In this document: piece by piece, positions 1 to 9,054 of the stretch
How positions within the stretch are numbered: the first letter of the stretch is position 1
How the letters are laid out: each line of letters starts with the position of its first letter
Assembly: GCA_024644345.1 (NCBI GenBank)
Contig: JAHELE010000018.1
Location: 1 to 32,990 of the forward strand
Reading direction: 5' to 3'
DNA: 32,990 nt
Origin: Actinomycetes bacterium
Lineage (GTDB): Bacteria; Actinomycetota; Actinomycetes; JAHEKZ01
The notes under the pieces: model-generated
What the model was told of the DNA's origin: nothing
What the model saw: only the letters and a program-made list of their open reading frames with translations
Database searches by the model: none
Program-made: the position numbers and the translations under genes

Positions 1-1610
1 TGCCGGTCCTTGTTGGTCACGTCGAAGTCGAGGCCGTTGAGGTCGTACCAGCGGGACTCCGGACTGAGCCGGAACGTCAACACTCGGGGGAATGGCTGCT
101 GGTGGTCGATCCGCCAACGCGTGTTCTTCCACTCGACGTCGGTGCGGGTGTAGAGCCGAACGACATCGATTGTGCGTGGTGCATCGGGCCGGTCGATCGA
201 CAACATGACTCGGTTGCCTTCGCGTTGCACCTTGGTGACGTGCAGGCGCTCTGGTTTCACACCTCCCCACCGGTAGTGCCAACGCAGTAGTCGGGGGTAG
301 GTGGCGACGTCGCCGGAGGCTGTGTGGGCGGTCACGCTCCATCCTTCGGTCCGCTTCATCCGGACGACCGCCCGCACGGTGTTGCCATCGACGTCGTAGG
401 TGTCGACGGTCCCGTCCTCACGGAACACCGATACCGAGTAGCCCAATGCTGCCCGGACCTGCGTCGTCGTCCAGCTCACCATGGCCTTCGGCGCATTCGT
501 GCGCCACGCCCAGGTGTCCAGGTAGTCGACCGGACCAGGCGGTGCCGCGCCGACGTCCACGGCGGCCGCTGCGTCGACGATCCCCGTTCCGGTGTCGGGG
601 TCCTGACCCGGAACTCCGAGGTCGTGCGCGGTCTGCCGAATCTTGTGCATGATCTGCCGGGCGGACCACGTCGGGTGCCGCTCCCTCACGAGTGCAGCAA
701 TCCCGGCCACCACCGGGCTGGCCATCGATGTACCACCAGCCACCAGGTGGGGCAGTGGGGCGTCACCGAAGTAGTGCTCCGAGCGGGCGGTGACGATCAG
801 GGCCCCCGGAGCTGCGACGTCGACGTCGCCTCCGAAACTTGACCAGTAGGTTCGGTCGAGCGTGGAGTCGACGGCGCTGACAGTCAGTGCTTTGTGGCAT
901 GCGGCGGGGATCAGTGGCACGTTTCCCCAGTCGCCCTCGTTCCCGGCCGAAGTGACGACAACCGTTCCTCGCTCGGTGGCGTCCCCGATCGCGTGGCAGA
1001 TCTCGGTCATGGCGTTATCGAAGCGTCGACCATCGGGTGTCCAGCCCGACTCGACGGTGGGCATCCCAAGGGACAGATTGACCACGTCGGCCCCGTGTCG
1101 GGTGGCGTAGCGAACTGCCTTTCCCACCATGCGGACAAATCCCAGGTAACGCATGCGTACGCTCTCGAGCTGGATCGGCATCAGTTCCGCGTCGGGAGCG
1201 ATGCCGGTCATTCCGTTTCCGTCCTGGTCTGCGGCGATGATGGCCCCCACAGCGGTTCCGTGCCCGTACTGGTCCCGGCTGGTGAGTCTGGTCCCGGCCC
1301 GCACCAGGGTGAGCCCCTTGTCAGCGGTCCGTACCACCTGAGCCCCTCGCCCTACCTGGCCGGTGAGGTCGGGGTGGCCAGCGTCAACGCCGGTGTCGAT
1401 CACCGCTACCGAGACGCCTTCGCCGGTTGCCTGTGACCACGCCTCCGGTGCGTTGACGGAGGTGAGCATCCACTGGTAACTGGTGACGTCGCCGTTCACG
1501 ATCGTGGCAAGCGGGGGTGGGAGGTCGACGTCGGCGGCGACCGCAGACCCAGGGAGAACGAGGGCGAGGGCGGCCAGAAGACTGATCGGTCCGATGCGCC
1601 CGCGTCTCAT
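1..1610 (-). CDS. Secreted subtilisin-like serine protease (peptidase S8), C-terminus beyond the left edge
   Basis: A subtilase that cleaves peptide bonds with an Asp-His-Ser triad and is probably exported. At least 536 codons are present and the frame is still open at base 1. Residues 1-26 look like a signal peptide (Arg-rich start, hydrophobic core, AVAA before Asp27). The triad is visible: Asp72 in AVIDTGVDAGHPDL, His117 in YGHGTAVG and Ser295 in GGTSMASPVVAG; the oxyanion Asn lies in TSAGNEG. After about residue 340 comes a domain with many beta-strand-like stretches and no motif I recognise. The ATG at 1610-1608 is preceded by a strong AGGAGG (1617-1622). Two small secreted-protein genes lie upstream on the same strand, 143 bp away. 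The family call is firm; the substrate is unknown. Confidence 0.93.
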   Translation of the reverse strand, partial: MRRGRIGPISLLAALALVLPGSAVAADVDLPPPLATIVNGDVTSYQWMLTSVNAPEAWSQATGEGVSVAVIDTGVDAGHPDLTGQVGRGAQVVRTADKGLTLVRAGTRLTSRDQYGHGTAVGAIIAADQDGNGMTGIAPDAELMPIQLESVRMRYLGFVRMVGKAVRYATRHGADVVNLSLGMPTVESGWTPDGRRFDNAMTEICHAIGDATERGTVVVTSAGNEGDWGNVPLIPAACHKALTVSAVDSTLDRTYWSSFGGDVDVAAPGALIVTARSEHYFGDAPLPHLVAGGTSMASPVVAGIAALVRERHPTWSARQIMHKIRQTAHDLGVPGQDPDTGTGIVDAAAAVDVGAAPPGPVDYLDTWAWRTNAPKAMVSWTTTQVRAALGYSVSVFREDGTVDTYDVDGNTVRAVVRMKRTEGWSVTAHTASGDVATYPRLLRWHYRWGGVKPERLHVTKVQREGNRVMLSIDRPDAPRTIDVVRLYTRTDVEWKNTRWRIDHQQPFPRVLTFRLSPESRWYDLNGLDFDVTNKDR

Positions 1611-1753
1611 GGCGTGCCTCCTGCACCTCGGGATTCTGCATGTTGCATCGCATGCCACTCCTAGAGTCGCGGTGCAGGGCAGTGCGCGGTAGAGGCCAAG
1701 GTCCGGGCGAGCCCTGCGCCGACGGCCTCAGAACCGCGATGTACCGGCGTTGC

Positions 1754-2152
1754 CTAGACGGTGGTGCTGAAGCTCTGTCCGCTCACGGTGCAGAAGTCGG
1801 TGCTGCAGGCGACGAGTGCGATGTCCATCGCCACCTCGCCGGGGTGGAAGCGACCCTTGGCCGGATCCAGCACGATCGTGGATCGGCGCCCTTGCCCGTC
1901 GCACAGGATCGGGGCTGCGCCGCGGGCTCGCAGATCCTGGACGGCGATCGCGGTCCAGGACGCGGTGCCCTTCCCATCACAGCGAACCCGTGCCTTCACG
2001 ACCAGGTTCCCTGTGTAGCCGTTGAGTGTGACTGACCGAAGCTTCCAGTGAATGTCTGGCGCATCGGACTGGCCCGCGGACGCCGGAGCAGCTGGAAGCA
2101 CAAGAAGCGCGAGAGCAGCGGCCAGGATGCCCGCCCGTAGCCGGCGCGTCAT
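1754..2152 (-). CDS. Small secreted protein, paralogue of its upstream neighbour
   Basis: A 132-aa protein of unknown function. Residues 1-27 form a signal peptide (MTRRLRAG, hydrophobic stretch, ASAG). The mature part shares with the upstream gene product the elements TGN(L/V)-V-ARV(R/K)C, a second CDG-type Cys, and VLDP--GRFHPG, so the two are a tandem duplication. Two further Cys (CSTDFC) near the C-terminus have no counterpart in the paralogue. The ATG at 2152-2150 overlaps the stop of the upstream gene by 4 nt (ATGA), so the two are probably translationally coupled. A subtilase gene follows on the same strand; a shared function is only suggested by this context. Confidence 0.75.
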   Translation of the reverse strand: MTRRLRAGILAAALALLVLPAAPASAGQSDAPDIHWKLRSVTLNGYTGNLVVKARVRCDGKGTASWTAIAVQDLRARGAAPILCDGQGRRSTIVLDPAKGRFHPGEVAMDIALVACSTDFCTVSGQSFSTTV

Positions 2153-2568
2153 CGCGCACCGCGGCCGGGCGGACTGATCCGGATCCGTTCGAGGGTGGTG
2201 CTGCCGATCCCGACGTCCTTGCCGATGACGATCTGCTCGGTGGTCAACTCCGCGGCACCGGGGTGGAAGCGACCGTTCCGCGGGTCGAGCACGAGCGTCG
2301 AAAGGTAGCCATCGCCGTCGCAGGGCACATTGGACGAGTTGCGGGCACGCACCCGCTGCTCGAGAGCCACGCCCCACCGGAACGATCCCCGGCCCGTGCA
2401 CTTCACCCGCGCCGTCACCTCGACGTTGCCGGTGCGTGGCTGCCAGTCGATCGCCTTGATGCGGAGCACCGTCTCGGGAAGGGGAGCGGCGGCCGCGGCC
2501 GGGAGCGCGGGGAGGGCGAGAGCGGCCACGACAGCACCGAGAACCGCGGCTCGATGACGTGCTCGCAT
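2149..2568 (-). CDS. Small secreted protein, first of a tandem paralogous pair
   Basis: A 139-aa protein of unknown function with an N-terminal signal peptide (MRARHRAAV, Ala/Leu-rich core, poly-Ala to about residue 28). It has two Cys, in RVKCTG and VPCDG, that may form a disulfide outside the cell, and the VLDPRNGRFHPG motif shared with the next gene. I chose the ATG at 2568 because the signal peptide begins exactly there and a GGTGGAG ribosome binding site lies just upstream. A longer in-frame start 60 bp further upstream would bury the signal sequence. The 3' end overlaps the paralogue (ATGA). Confidence 0.75.
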   Translation of the reverse strand: MRARHRAAVLGAVVAALALPALPAAAAAPLPETVLRIKAIDWQPRTGNVEVTARVKCTGRGSFRWGVALEQRVRARNSSNVPCDGDGYLSTLVLDPRNGRFHPGAAELTTEQIVIGKDVGIGSTTLERIRISPPGRGAR

Positions 2569-2697
2569 GGCTCCACCCCAGACCAGATGTGCGCGAACGG
2601 ACCCGTTCAGGGTAACCGGGGCGGTCACAGCGGGTAGTCACCCTCCTGAGGTTGGGCCGAATGGGGGACAGGGGCCGAAAACCTGCAGGTCAGAGCG

Positions 2698-5604
2698 CTA
2701 CCAACCGCGTCGCAGCGTGACCTCCAGGGCATCGACGAACGCATCAGCGGCCTCGAGGTCTAGGCAGAGCGGTGGCTTGATCTTCAAGACGTTCATGTAG
2801 TCGCTCGTCGGTTGGACGATGATGCCGAGCTCGCGCATACGTTCGCCGATGGCGAGCGCCTCTTCGGTGGCCGGTTCAAGGGTCTGGCGGTCCCGTACCA
2901 GCTCGACCCCCCGGTAGAGACCGAGCCCGTGCACGGTGCCGATGATCGGGAAGTCGTCAGCCAGTGCGGTGACCCGGTCGGCGATGTGTTGACCGACGGC
3001 GGCCGCATTGGCCTGCAACCCCTCGGCTTCGAGGACGTCGAGGGTGGCCAGTGCAGCGGCACACCCCACCGGTGACCCGCCCATCGAGCTGAAGAACGAG
3101 CCCTCGCGCTGCCGCAGGGTCTCGGCAATCTCGCGGGTGGTGACCACCGCGCCCACCGGGATGCCGTTGGCCGTGCACTTGGCCATCGTCACGATGTCCG
3201 GCACGACGTCCTGCTGCTCGAAGCCCCAGAAGAAGTCGCCGAGTCGCCCGTACCCCACCTGCACCTCGTCGGCCACGCAGATGCCGCCAGCGGCGCGCAC
3301 CGACGCATACGCGGCAGACAGGTAGCCGTCCGGCAACAAGACACCGCCCGCATTCCCGTAGACCGGCTCGGCGATGAAGCCACTGACCTGCCCGCCCGCC
3401 TCGGCGATCTCGGCCAGGGCGCGGTCGACGTCTGCGGCATACCGAGCCCCGGCGTCGGCACCACGGTGTGGACCCCGGTAGGGGTTGGGTGACTCGACGA
3501 CGTGCACCCACGGTGGTCGGGTGTCGGCCGCCTGCGGGTTGTCGTTGATGGCGGTGGTCACTTCGTCGGTCCCGGTTGTCCAGCCGTGGTACGCACTCCG
3601 CACCGCGAGGATCTCGCGGCTGCCGGTCGCCGCGCGCATCAGCCGCAGCGCGACCTCGTTCGCCTCGCTGCCGGTGCTGACCAGGAAGACGGTGTCGAGC
3701 GGGTCGGGAAGCAGAGCTGCCAGACGTTCGGAGAACTCGACCATGGAGGCGTAGTGGAACCGGGAGTTGGTGTTGATGAGGCGTAGCTGGCGACTGACTG
3801 CTCGTTCGATGGCCGGATGGCTGTGCCCGAGAATCGTGACGTTGTTGACCATGTCGACATACCGGCGTCCGTTGGTGTCGAACATGTGATGACGCCGCCC
3901 GCGCTCGATCCGGGGCGGATTGTCGTAGTAGAACTCCTGTGCCGGTGCGACGACGGCATCGCGCCGGGCCAGGAGCGCAGCTGCGTCGTCTGACGAATCT
4001 GGGTCGACTCCCGGGATCGCCTCGGTCGCCCACCACAGCTGCGGGTCTGCGGTCGTGTGACGCCACCCGCGCTCTGCGGGTGCCACCACCGGAGGTCGGT
4101 GGTCTGGATCGGCGACCAGCTGGACTGTGAGCGCAGGAGCGGCGTCGGACGCGGCTGCAACCGTTCCGAGGACATCGCCGGCCGCCACCGCGGGGGTCAA
4201 CGGGTCCGAGATCTGGACCCCGCTGAGGTGCAGCCGCCAGGTGTCGTCCAGGTCGAGACAGAGGACGTCGTCGGCACAGCTGATGCGACCACCCACGGGC
4301 GCGAACACCGGTGTCCCGGCTGGGGCGAACACCTCGATACCGGTGCTGACACCACCGTCGCCGACGGTCCCGAGGCGACCCTCGTCGTACCGCCCCACGC
4401 CCCACCCGTCCACCAGCTGACGACGGACGCCGTCGGCCAGGTTCCAGGCCTCCGGCTCGAACGTGTCAGCGGTGACGGACTGGTCGACCGAGGGAGTGTC
4501 GTGCGGGATGGCGATCAACTGGCTCGCCGGCTCAGGTGGCCGGGGGAGGGCTGGCCCCGGCATGGCGACAGCTCTGGCGAGCTCGCCGTGTGCCGCACGC
4601 CACGGAACCGACCGCACCGCCTTCCAGATGCGCCAGTCGTCCGACACTGACCCCTGTACGTAGTCATCGTCGGGTTCGAGCCTCGCCTGGTGCTCGCTGC
4701 TCGCCACGTTGGACGCAGCCCGAGCGATGACCAACGGCCACAGCGCAGCGACCTCGTCGGCGTTCAGCGGGAATGCCGAGTGGTACCCGCGGAGCACGTT
4801 GACGATGACGCCGAGTGCATCGTCGGTGTCGTGCCCGATCAACGAGCCACCGGCCACGGCAACGTCACCCGCGAGCCAGGTGCGCAGGATGTCGCCGAAG
4901 TCGATGAGGCCGTCCGGCCAGGGTTGGCCGGAGGCGTTGACGCTGGCCACGACGTTGACGTCCGTGACGTCGGCGTGGCAGACCGCGACGCGCAACCGAG
5001 GCGCGAGGGCGTCGATCGCTAGCTGCGCTCGCGCCATCTGCTGCTCGATGTCAGCACGTCCGTCGACGTCAGGGATGGAAGGTCCGAAAGCGGCCACGAC
5101 GTCACTGGCGTGCCGCACGTCCCACTGAAGGGTGCGGTCGAGACCGGAGTGGTCGAAGTCGGCGAGGGCGACGGCGGCCGCGCCCGCGAGCCAGCCCTGA
5201 CGCTGCACGACCGCTGGTGCCAGGTGGTCGAAGTCAGCCAGCGGCCGACCGTCGAGGAAGGTCACGAGGCGGACGTCGTAGGTGGCATCGCCATCGGTGA
5301 CCTGTCCGATCAGCGCGCCATCGCCGTCAGGAAGCGGGACGGGCGCCCGAAACGGGAGGTCACGCTCGGCCAGATGCAGCATGGCCGCGTTCTGGGCCAG
5401 CAACCCCTCGTGGCTGAAGCCGGGGTTGGAGATCTTGAGGATGAACCGACCAGCAGCATCGTCGACCATCACGTTCTGGTCCTGGTGGCTGCCGAGACTG
5501 CGCATCGGACCCGACCGGCCATACCGCTCGGCGAGAATGGCGGCCGCCCGGTCGAGGCTCAACGCGGGGCTTGGGATCTCCATCCCCGCGAACGGGTTGG
5601 TCAA
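2698..5604 (-). CDS. Kinase / M23-like / class III aminotransferase fusion protein
   Basis: A 968-aa three-part protein. Residues about 10-350 are an aminoglycoside-phosphotransferase-fold kinase (RFILKISNPG; catalytic-loop-like CHADVTDVNV near 209; metal-binding-like IDFGD near 237). Residues about 415-510 resemble an M23/LytM beta domain (EVFAPAGTPVFAPVGGRI) but I see no complete HxH zinc set. Residues about 545-968 are a class III PLP aminotransferase (FIAEPVYGN, CVADEVQVGYGR, PLP lysine K809 in MAKCTANGIPVGA). The layout matches the large actinobacterial/proteobacterial PRK06148-like proteins. The lyase part is related to ethanolamine-phosphate and phosphohydroxylysine phospho-lyases, so phosphorylation followed by phospho-lysis of one amino alcohol is a reasonable inference. 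The TTG at 5604 overlaps the upstream stop (TTGA) with a weak GAGG; the ATG at 5583 (961 aa) is the alternative. Confidence 0.85.
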   Translation of the reverse strand: MTNPFAGMEIPSPALSLDRAAAILAERYGRSGPMRSLGSHQDQNVMVDDAAGRFILKISNPGFSHEGLLAQNAAMLHLAERDLPFRAPVPLPDGDGALIGQVTDGDATYDVRLVTFLDGRPLADFDHLAPAVVQRQGWLAGAAAVALADFDHSGLDRTLQWDVRHASDVVAAFGPSIPDVDGRADIEQQMARAQLAIDALAPRLRVAVCHADVTDVNVVASVNASGQPWPDGLIDFGDILRTWLAGDVAVAGGSLIGHDTDDALGVIVNVLRGYHSAFPLNADEVAALWPLVIARAASNVASSEHQARLEPDDDYVQGSVSDDWRIWKAVRSVPWRAAHGELARAVAMPGPALPRPPEPASQLIAIPHDTPSVDQSVTADTFEPEAWNLADGVRRQLVDGWGVGRYDEGRLGTVGDGGVSTGIEVFAPAGTPVFAPVGGRISCADDVLCLDLDDTWRLHLSGVQISDPLTPAVAAGDVLGTVAAASDAAPALTVQLVADPDHRPPVVAPAERGWRHTTADPQLWWATEAIPGVDPDSSDDAAALLARRDAVVAPAQEFYYDNPPRIERGRRHHMFDTNGRRYVDMVNNVTILGHSHPAIERAVSRQLRLINTNSRFHYASMVEFSERLAALLPDPLDTVFLVSTGSEANEVALRLMRAATGSREILAVRSAYHGWTTGTDEVTTAINDNPQAADTRPPWVHVVESPNPYRGPHRGADAGARYAADVDRALAEIAEAGGQVSGFIAEPVYGNAGGVLLPDGYLSAAYASVRAAGGICVADEVQVGYGRLGDFFWGFEQQDVVPDIVTMAKCTANGIPVGAVVTTREIAETLRQREGSFFSSMGGSPVGCAAALATLDVLEAEGLQANAAAVGQHIADRVTALADDFPIIGTVHGLGLYRGVELVRDRQTLEPATEEALAIGERMRELGIIVQPTSDYMNVLKIKPPLCLDLEAADAFVDALEVTLRRGW

Positions 5605-6077
5605 CTGATGACCTCGTCGGTGCCACCGATCACGTGCAGCACGGGGACGTTGAGCTGGTGTCGCAGCTTGCTGGCCCAGTCGCGTCGGAGGAGGTCGGAG
5701 ACCAGGTGCGGTTCGGTGACGACCCATAGCTCGTCGGCGTCCTCACTGGTGACGCACGACGAGGTGGCGGCGATCGGGTCGCGCGGCGTGAGGGCCCCGG
5801 TGGCGGTGACGCCTTGCCCGAGCAACAGCTCGAGTGAATCGTGGAGGGCTCGGCGGGCGGCGAGCCCGTCGTCATCTGCGCTCGCGCCCGACAGGTCGCG
5901 CTTCAGCTCGTCCATGTCGACGCGCACGACATCGTCGACCACCTGGTCGAACACGGACTGGTCGGACGTCTCGGGCACCAGGACGTGGACTCGCATGTCC
6001 TTGTCGTACCACTCGATGATGCGAGTGACGTCGTGATCGGTCAGGGCATTCTCGGTCAGCACGATGAGGTGGTTCAC
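5601..6077 (-). CDS. UspA-like protein of unknown function
   Basis: A 158-aa soluble protein without signal or membrane segments. It has the alternating layout of a universal-stress-protein (Rossmann-like) fold: a first strand HLIVLTENAL, a second strand MRVHVLVPE, a helical stretch near 80-95, and a late strand ADELWVVTEPHLVSDLL followed by VPVLHVIGG. The classic ATP-binding GxxG-9-G(S/T) motif of UspA is not obvious, so nucleotide binding is unproven. The GTG start at 6077 has AAGGA nine bases upstream. It lies 14 bp after ligC and overlaps the fusion gene downstream (TTGA), which suggests one transcript. Confidence 0.6.
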   Translation of the reverse strand: MNHLIVLTENALTDHDVTRIIEWYDKDMRVHVLVPETSDQSVFDQVVDDVVRVDMDELKRDLSGASADDDGLAARRALHDSLELLLGQGVTATGALTPRDPIAATSSCVTSEDADELWVVTEPHLVSDLLRRDWASKLRHQLNVPVLHVIGGTDEVIS

Positions 6078-6091
6078 GTGGACATCCTTGC

Positions 6092-7189
6092 CTACTCCGG
6101 TCCGCCCTTGCGCAGTACCTCGGAAACATCGAAGGACACCGGCCGTTCCAGCTGGTCGAAGCGACAGGATTGCGCCGTTCGGTCCGGGCGCCAGCGGACG
6201 AATCGGGGGTTGTGCCGGAACCGGTCACCCTGCAGCTGGTCGTAGGCGGCCTCGACGACCAGCTCGGGACGGAGCGGCACGAAGGTCATGTTCTTCTTGG
6301 CGTTCCAGCGGTTGACGACCCCTGGGCGTCTGATCCCGGCGTCATCGGCGGTGTCCGGGTTCCAGGGGTGGTCCTCGAGCTCGGTGACAAAGGGTGCGAG
6401 CTCGTCGACCAGCTCGGCCCTTCTGGCTGCCGTGAACGAGCTGCAGACCCCGACGTGCTGCAGACGTCCGTGGTCATCATGCAGACCGAGCAGCAGCGAC
6501 CCGACCACCGGCCCGGACGTATGCAGGCGGTAGCCCGCGACCACGCAGTCGGCGGTGCGTTGGTGCTTGACCTTGGTGAGCGTTCGCTTGCCCGGCGTGT
6601 AGGGATCGGCGAGCGCCTTGGCCATGACGCCATCCATGCCGGCGCCTTCGAACGTCGCGAACCACCGTTGGGCCTCGTCGGCGTCGGTGGTGGCCGGAGT
6701 GAGGAAGAACGGTGGTGCCCACTCCTCGGCCACCTGTTCCAGTCGGGTCCTTCGCTCGGCGAACGGGGCCGTCAGGTGGTCGCCGTCGGCGTCCTCCAGC
6801 AGGTCGAAGGCCACGAACCAGGCGGGTGTCTGCTCGGCGAGCATCGTGACGCGCGAGTCGGCGGGGTGGATCCGGGCGGTCAAATGGTCGAAGCTCAAGG
6901 CGCTGCCGCCCTCGGGCCCCTGAGCCACGACGAGCTCTCCGTCCAGCACGAGTGGCCCGGTGAGCTGCTCAGCCGCCGCGGCCACGATCTCGGGGAAGTA
7001 GCGGGTGAGCGACTCCGACCGCCCGGCGACCTCGACCGTCCCGTCGTCGCCGACGAACAGGATGCAGCGGAAGCCGTCCCACTTCGGCTCGTACAGGAAT
7101 CCCGGCTCGCCGTCGGCGGCCACCGGAAAGCCCTTGGACGCCTTCGCCAGCATCGGGGCCACCGGGGGAGTGAGACGGGTGCCGGTCAT
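6092..7189 (-). CDS. ligC: ATP-dependent DNA ligase, LigC type
   Basis: A 365-aa ATP-dependent polynucleotide ligase that seals nicks through an enzyme-AMP intermediate. Motif I is YEPKWDGFR with the adenylated lysine K36. VLDGELVV matches motif III, GMDGVMAK motif IV and TLTKVKHQRTADCVV motif V. The OB-fold half (about 210-345) ends with VVNRWNAKKNMTFVPLRPELVVEAAYDQLQ. There is no polymerase or nuclease domain as in LigD, so this is the compact LigC form that works in actinobacterial excision and gap repair. The ATG at 7189 overlaps the stop of the upstream reductase gene (ATGA). Confidence 0.92.
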   Translation of the reverse strand: MTGTRLTPPVAPMLAKASKGFPVAADGEPGFLYEPKWDGFRCILFVGDDGTVEVAGRSESLTRYFPEIVAAAAEQLTGPLVLDGELVVAQGPEGGSALSFDHLTARIHPADSRVTMLAEQTPAWFVAFDLLEDADGDHLTAPFAERRTRLEQVAEEWAPPFFLTPATTDADEAQRWFATFEGAGMDGVMAKALADPYTPGKRTLTKVKHQRTADCVVAGYRLHTSGPVVGSLLLGLHDDHGRLQHVGVCSSFTAARRAELVDELAPFVTELEDHPWNPDTADDAGIRRPGVVNRWNAKKNMTFVPLRPELVVEAAYDQLQGDRFRHNPRFVRWRPDRTAQSCRFDQLERPVSFDVSEVLRKGGPE

Positions 7190-7938
7190 GACGGCTCTCC
7201 GCGGGTGCGACGGTAGTGGGTGAAGAGGGAGTCGTCGTCCTCGAGCAGGCCGACCAGCTCGAGCCTGCGGGCCGCTCCTGTCGCACCGGCCACCATGCGA
7301 CCGCCTTCACCCCCGACCAGCAGCGGGGACGTTGTGGCCACCACCTCGTCGATCAGGTCTGACGTCGTGAGCGCCCCGAGCAGGCTCGGCCCACCTTCGG
7401 TCAGGATGCGACGCAGCCCGCGTTGCCTCAGCACGCCCAAAGCCGACCCCAGGTCGACGGACGCACCTCCGGCGACCACCACGTCCGCCACCTCGCGCAG
7501 CGGCCCGGTGTGCTCATCGGCCGCGGCGCCCGAGGTGATGACGACGGTGCGCACCGGGCCACCGAAGAACGGTGCGGCTGGATCGAGTTGTCCGCTCGCG
7601 GTGACCAGGGCCAAGGTCGGCGCACCGGCCTGTGACGCTGCGTCCCGCAGGTGCGCGAACTCGGGGCGGGCCCGGCCAGGGCCATAGCCCTCGCTGCGGG
7701 CGGTGCCGGCGCCCACGACGATGACGTCGGCCAAGGCCCGCTGCAGGCCGAACAGGAACCAGTCCGTCGTGCCTGAGATGGGCTGAGATCGGCCGTCCAG
7801 ACTGATCGCGCCGTCGACCGACGACACCATGTTGGCGCGTACGGCACCCGCGTCGGGGTAGGCGTAGTGCTCCGCCAGGCGGTCGATGTCGGAGAGCGGG
7901 GACATCTCGGTGAGCGGGGTGGGCAGTAGTCGGCGCAC
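7186..7938 (-). CDS. Pyrimidine reductase family protein (RibD C-terminal domain)
   Basis: A 250-aa stand-alone RibD_C/dihydrofolate-reductase-fold protein. The family reduces the ribosyl side chain of the riboflavin precursor with NADPH, or related substrates. Visible family features are RANMVSSVDGAISLDG (residues about 34-49), ADVIVVGAGTARSEGYGP and the late RRILTEGGPSLLGALTTSDLIDE. The deaminase half of RibD is absent. Genome context (ligase, UspA-like) is not a riboflavin cluster, so a different substrate is possible. The start is a GTG at 7938 with a weak AGGGG; 80 bp separate it from the divergent zapE. Confidence 0.8.
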   Translation of the reverse strand: MRRLLPTPLTEMSPLSDIDRLAEHYAYPDAGAVRANMVSSVDGAISLDGRSQPISGTTDWFLFGLQRALADVIVVGAGTARSEGYGPGRARPEFAHLRDAASQAGAPTLALVTASGQLDPAAPFFGGPVRTVVITSGAAADEHTGPLREVADVVVAGGASVDLGSALGVLRQRGLRRILTEGGPSLLGALTTSDLIDEVVATTSPLLVGGEGGRMVAGATGAARRLELVGLLEDDDSLFTHYRRTRGEPS

Positions 7939-8018
7939 CCCCTGATCGTGGCAGAGGCACCCGGCTGCGTCTTCGGCCCATACCCAATGCGTGCTCGGAC
8001 GCGCCTATTCTCGCCCCT

Positions 8019-9047
8019 GTGCCTGCCCAGCCCCCCTCAGCGGACCAGTCCCTGGTCCGACTCGTCGACCGCATGCCGCAGGTGAGTGCGGACGACCTGG
8101 TGGGGACGCTGGTGCCACCGCCGATCTTCGTCGGGGAGTCGTTCGCCACCTATCTGCCCGATCCTGAGCAGCCGACCCAGGCGGCCGCCGTCGCTGCGCT
8201 TGAGGTCTTCGCCGCGCGGGTCGCCGCACCGACTCCCGAACGGTCGTGGTGGCGACGAGCCCCGGCACCGCCTGAGGGACGGGCGGGGATCTACCTGGAC
8301 GGAGGGTTCGGCGTGGGCAAGACGCACCTCCTGGCATCGTTGTGGCACGCCGCCCCAGCACCCAAGCTCTTCGGGACGTTCGTCGAGCTCACGAACCTGG
8401 TCGGGGCCGTGGGCTTCGCAGACTGCGTCGAACGACTGTCAGGCCACCAGCTGGTGTGCATTGACGAGTTTGAGCTCGACGATCCCGGTGACACCGTGTT
8501 GATGTCGACGCTGTTGCAACGACTCACCGATGCGGGCGTCAAGCTCGCGGCTACCTCCAACACCCTTCCCGACCGGCTGGGGGAGGAACGCTTTGCCGCA
8601 GCGGACTTCCTACGAGAGATCCAGGGGCTCGCGTCACGCTTCGATGTCGTGCGGATAGAGGGTCCTGACTATCGCCATCGTGGCGCGTCGGTCGGTCCCG
8701 AGCCGGTTGCAGAGGCGCAGCTGGTCGAGGCGGAGCGAGCACGCGCGTCGGTGGCCAGCGACGACTTCGACGCTCTTCTTGATCACCTCGCCACGCTGCA
8801 CCCGAGTCGCTATGGCGCACTCGTGTCGGGGATCGACGCAGCGGTCTGGCGCGGCGTGCACCCGATTGCCGATCAGGCCGTTGCGCTGCGCTTTGTCGTC
8901 CTGGTGGATCGCCTCTACGACCGCGGCGTCCAGGTGGTGGCCGGCGGGGCTCCGTTGAGCGAGGTCTTCACCCCCGACATGCTCCGCGGCGGGTACCGCA
9001 AGAAGTACTACCGGGCACTCTCACGTCTGATCGCCCTGGCGCGATGA
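8019..9047 (+). CDS. zapE: AFG1/ZapE-type ATPase
   Basis: A 342-aa P-loop ATPase of the AFG1/ZapE family, linked to cell division in bacteria and protein quality control in mitochondria. Walker A is GGFGVGKTHL (K101), Walker B is LVCIDEFEL (D149, E150), and a sensor-like AATSNTLPDRL follows near 185. The C-terminal half contains the family's FR/DVVRIEGPDYRHR segment and the closing KKYYRALSRL. The start is a GTG at 8019; no strong Shine-Dalgarno is visible, so the start is less sure than the function. It converges on sirB with 7 bp between the stop codons and no visible terminator. Confidence 0.88.
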   Translation: MPAQPPSADQSLVRLVDRMPQVSADDLVGTLVPPPIFVGESFATYLPDPEQPTQAAAVAALEVFAARVAAPTPERSWWRRAPAPPEGRAGIYLDGGFGVGKTHLLASLWHAAPAPKLFGTFVELTNLVGAVGFADCVERLSGHQLVCIDEFELDDPGDTVLMSTLLQRLTDAGVKLAATSNTLPDRLGEERFAAADFLREIQGLASRFDVVRIEGPDYRHRGASVGPEPVAEAQLVEAERARASVASDDFDALLDHLATLHPSRYGALVSGIDAAVWRGVHPIADQAVALRFVVLVDRLYDRGVQVVAGGAPLSEVFTPDMLRGGYRKKYYRALSRLIALAR

Positions 9048-9054
9048 GGGCAGT

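Noticed and set aside
2957-4405. A 482-codon open frame on the minus strand
   Set aside because: Arg/His/Gly-rich shadow in another frame of the aminotransferase fusion gene.
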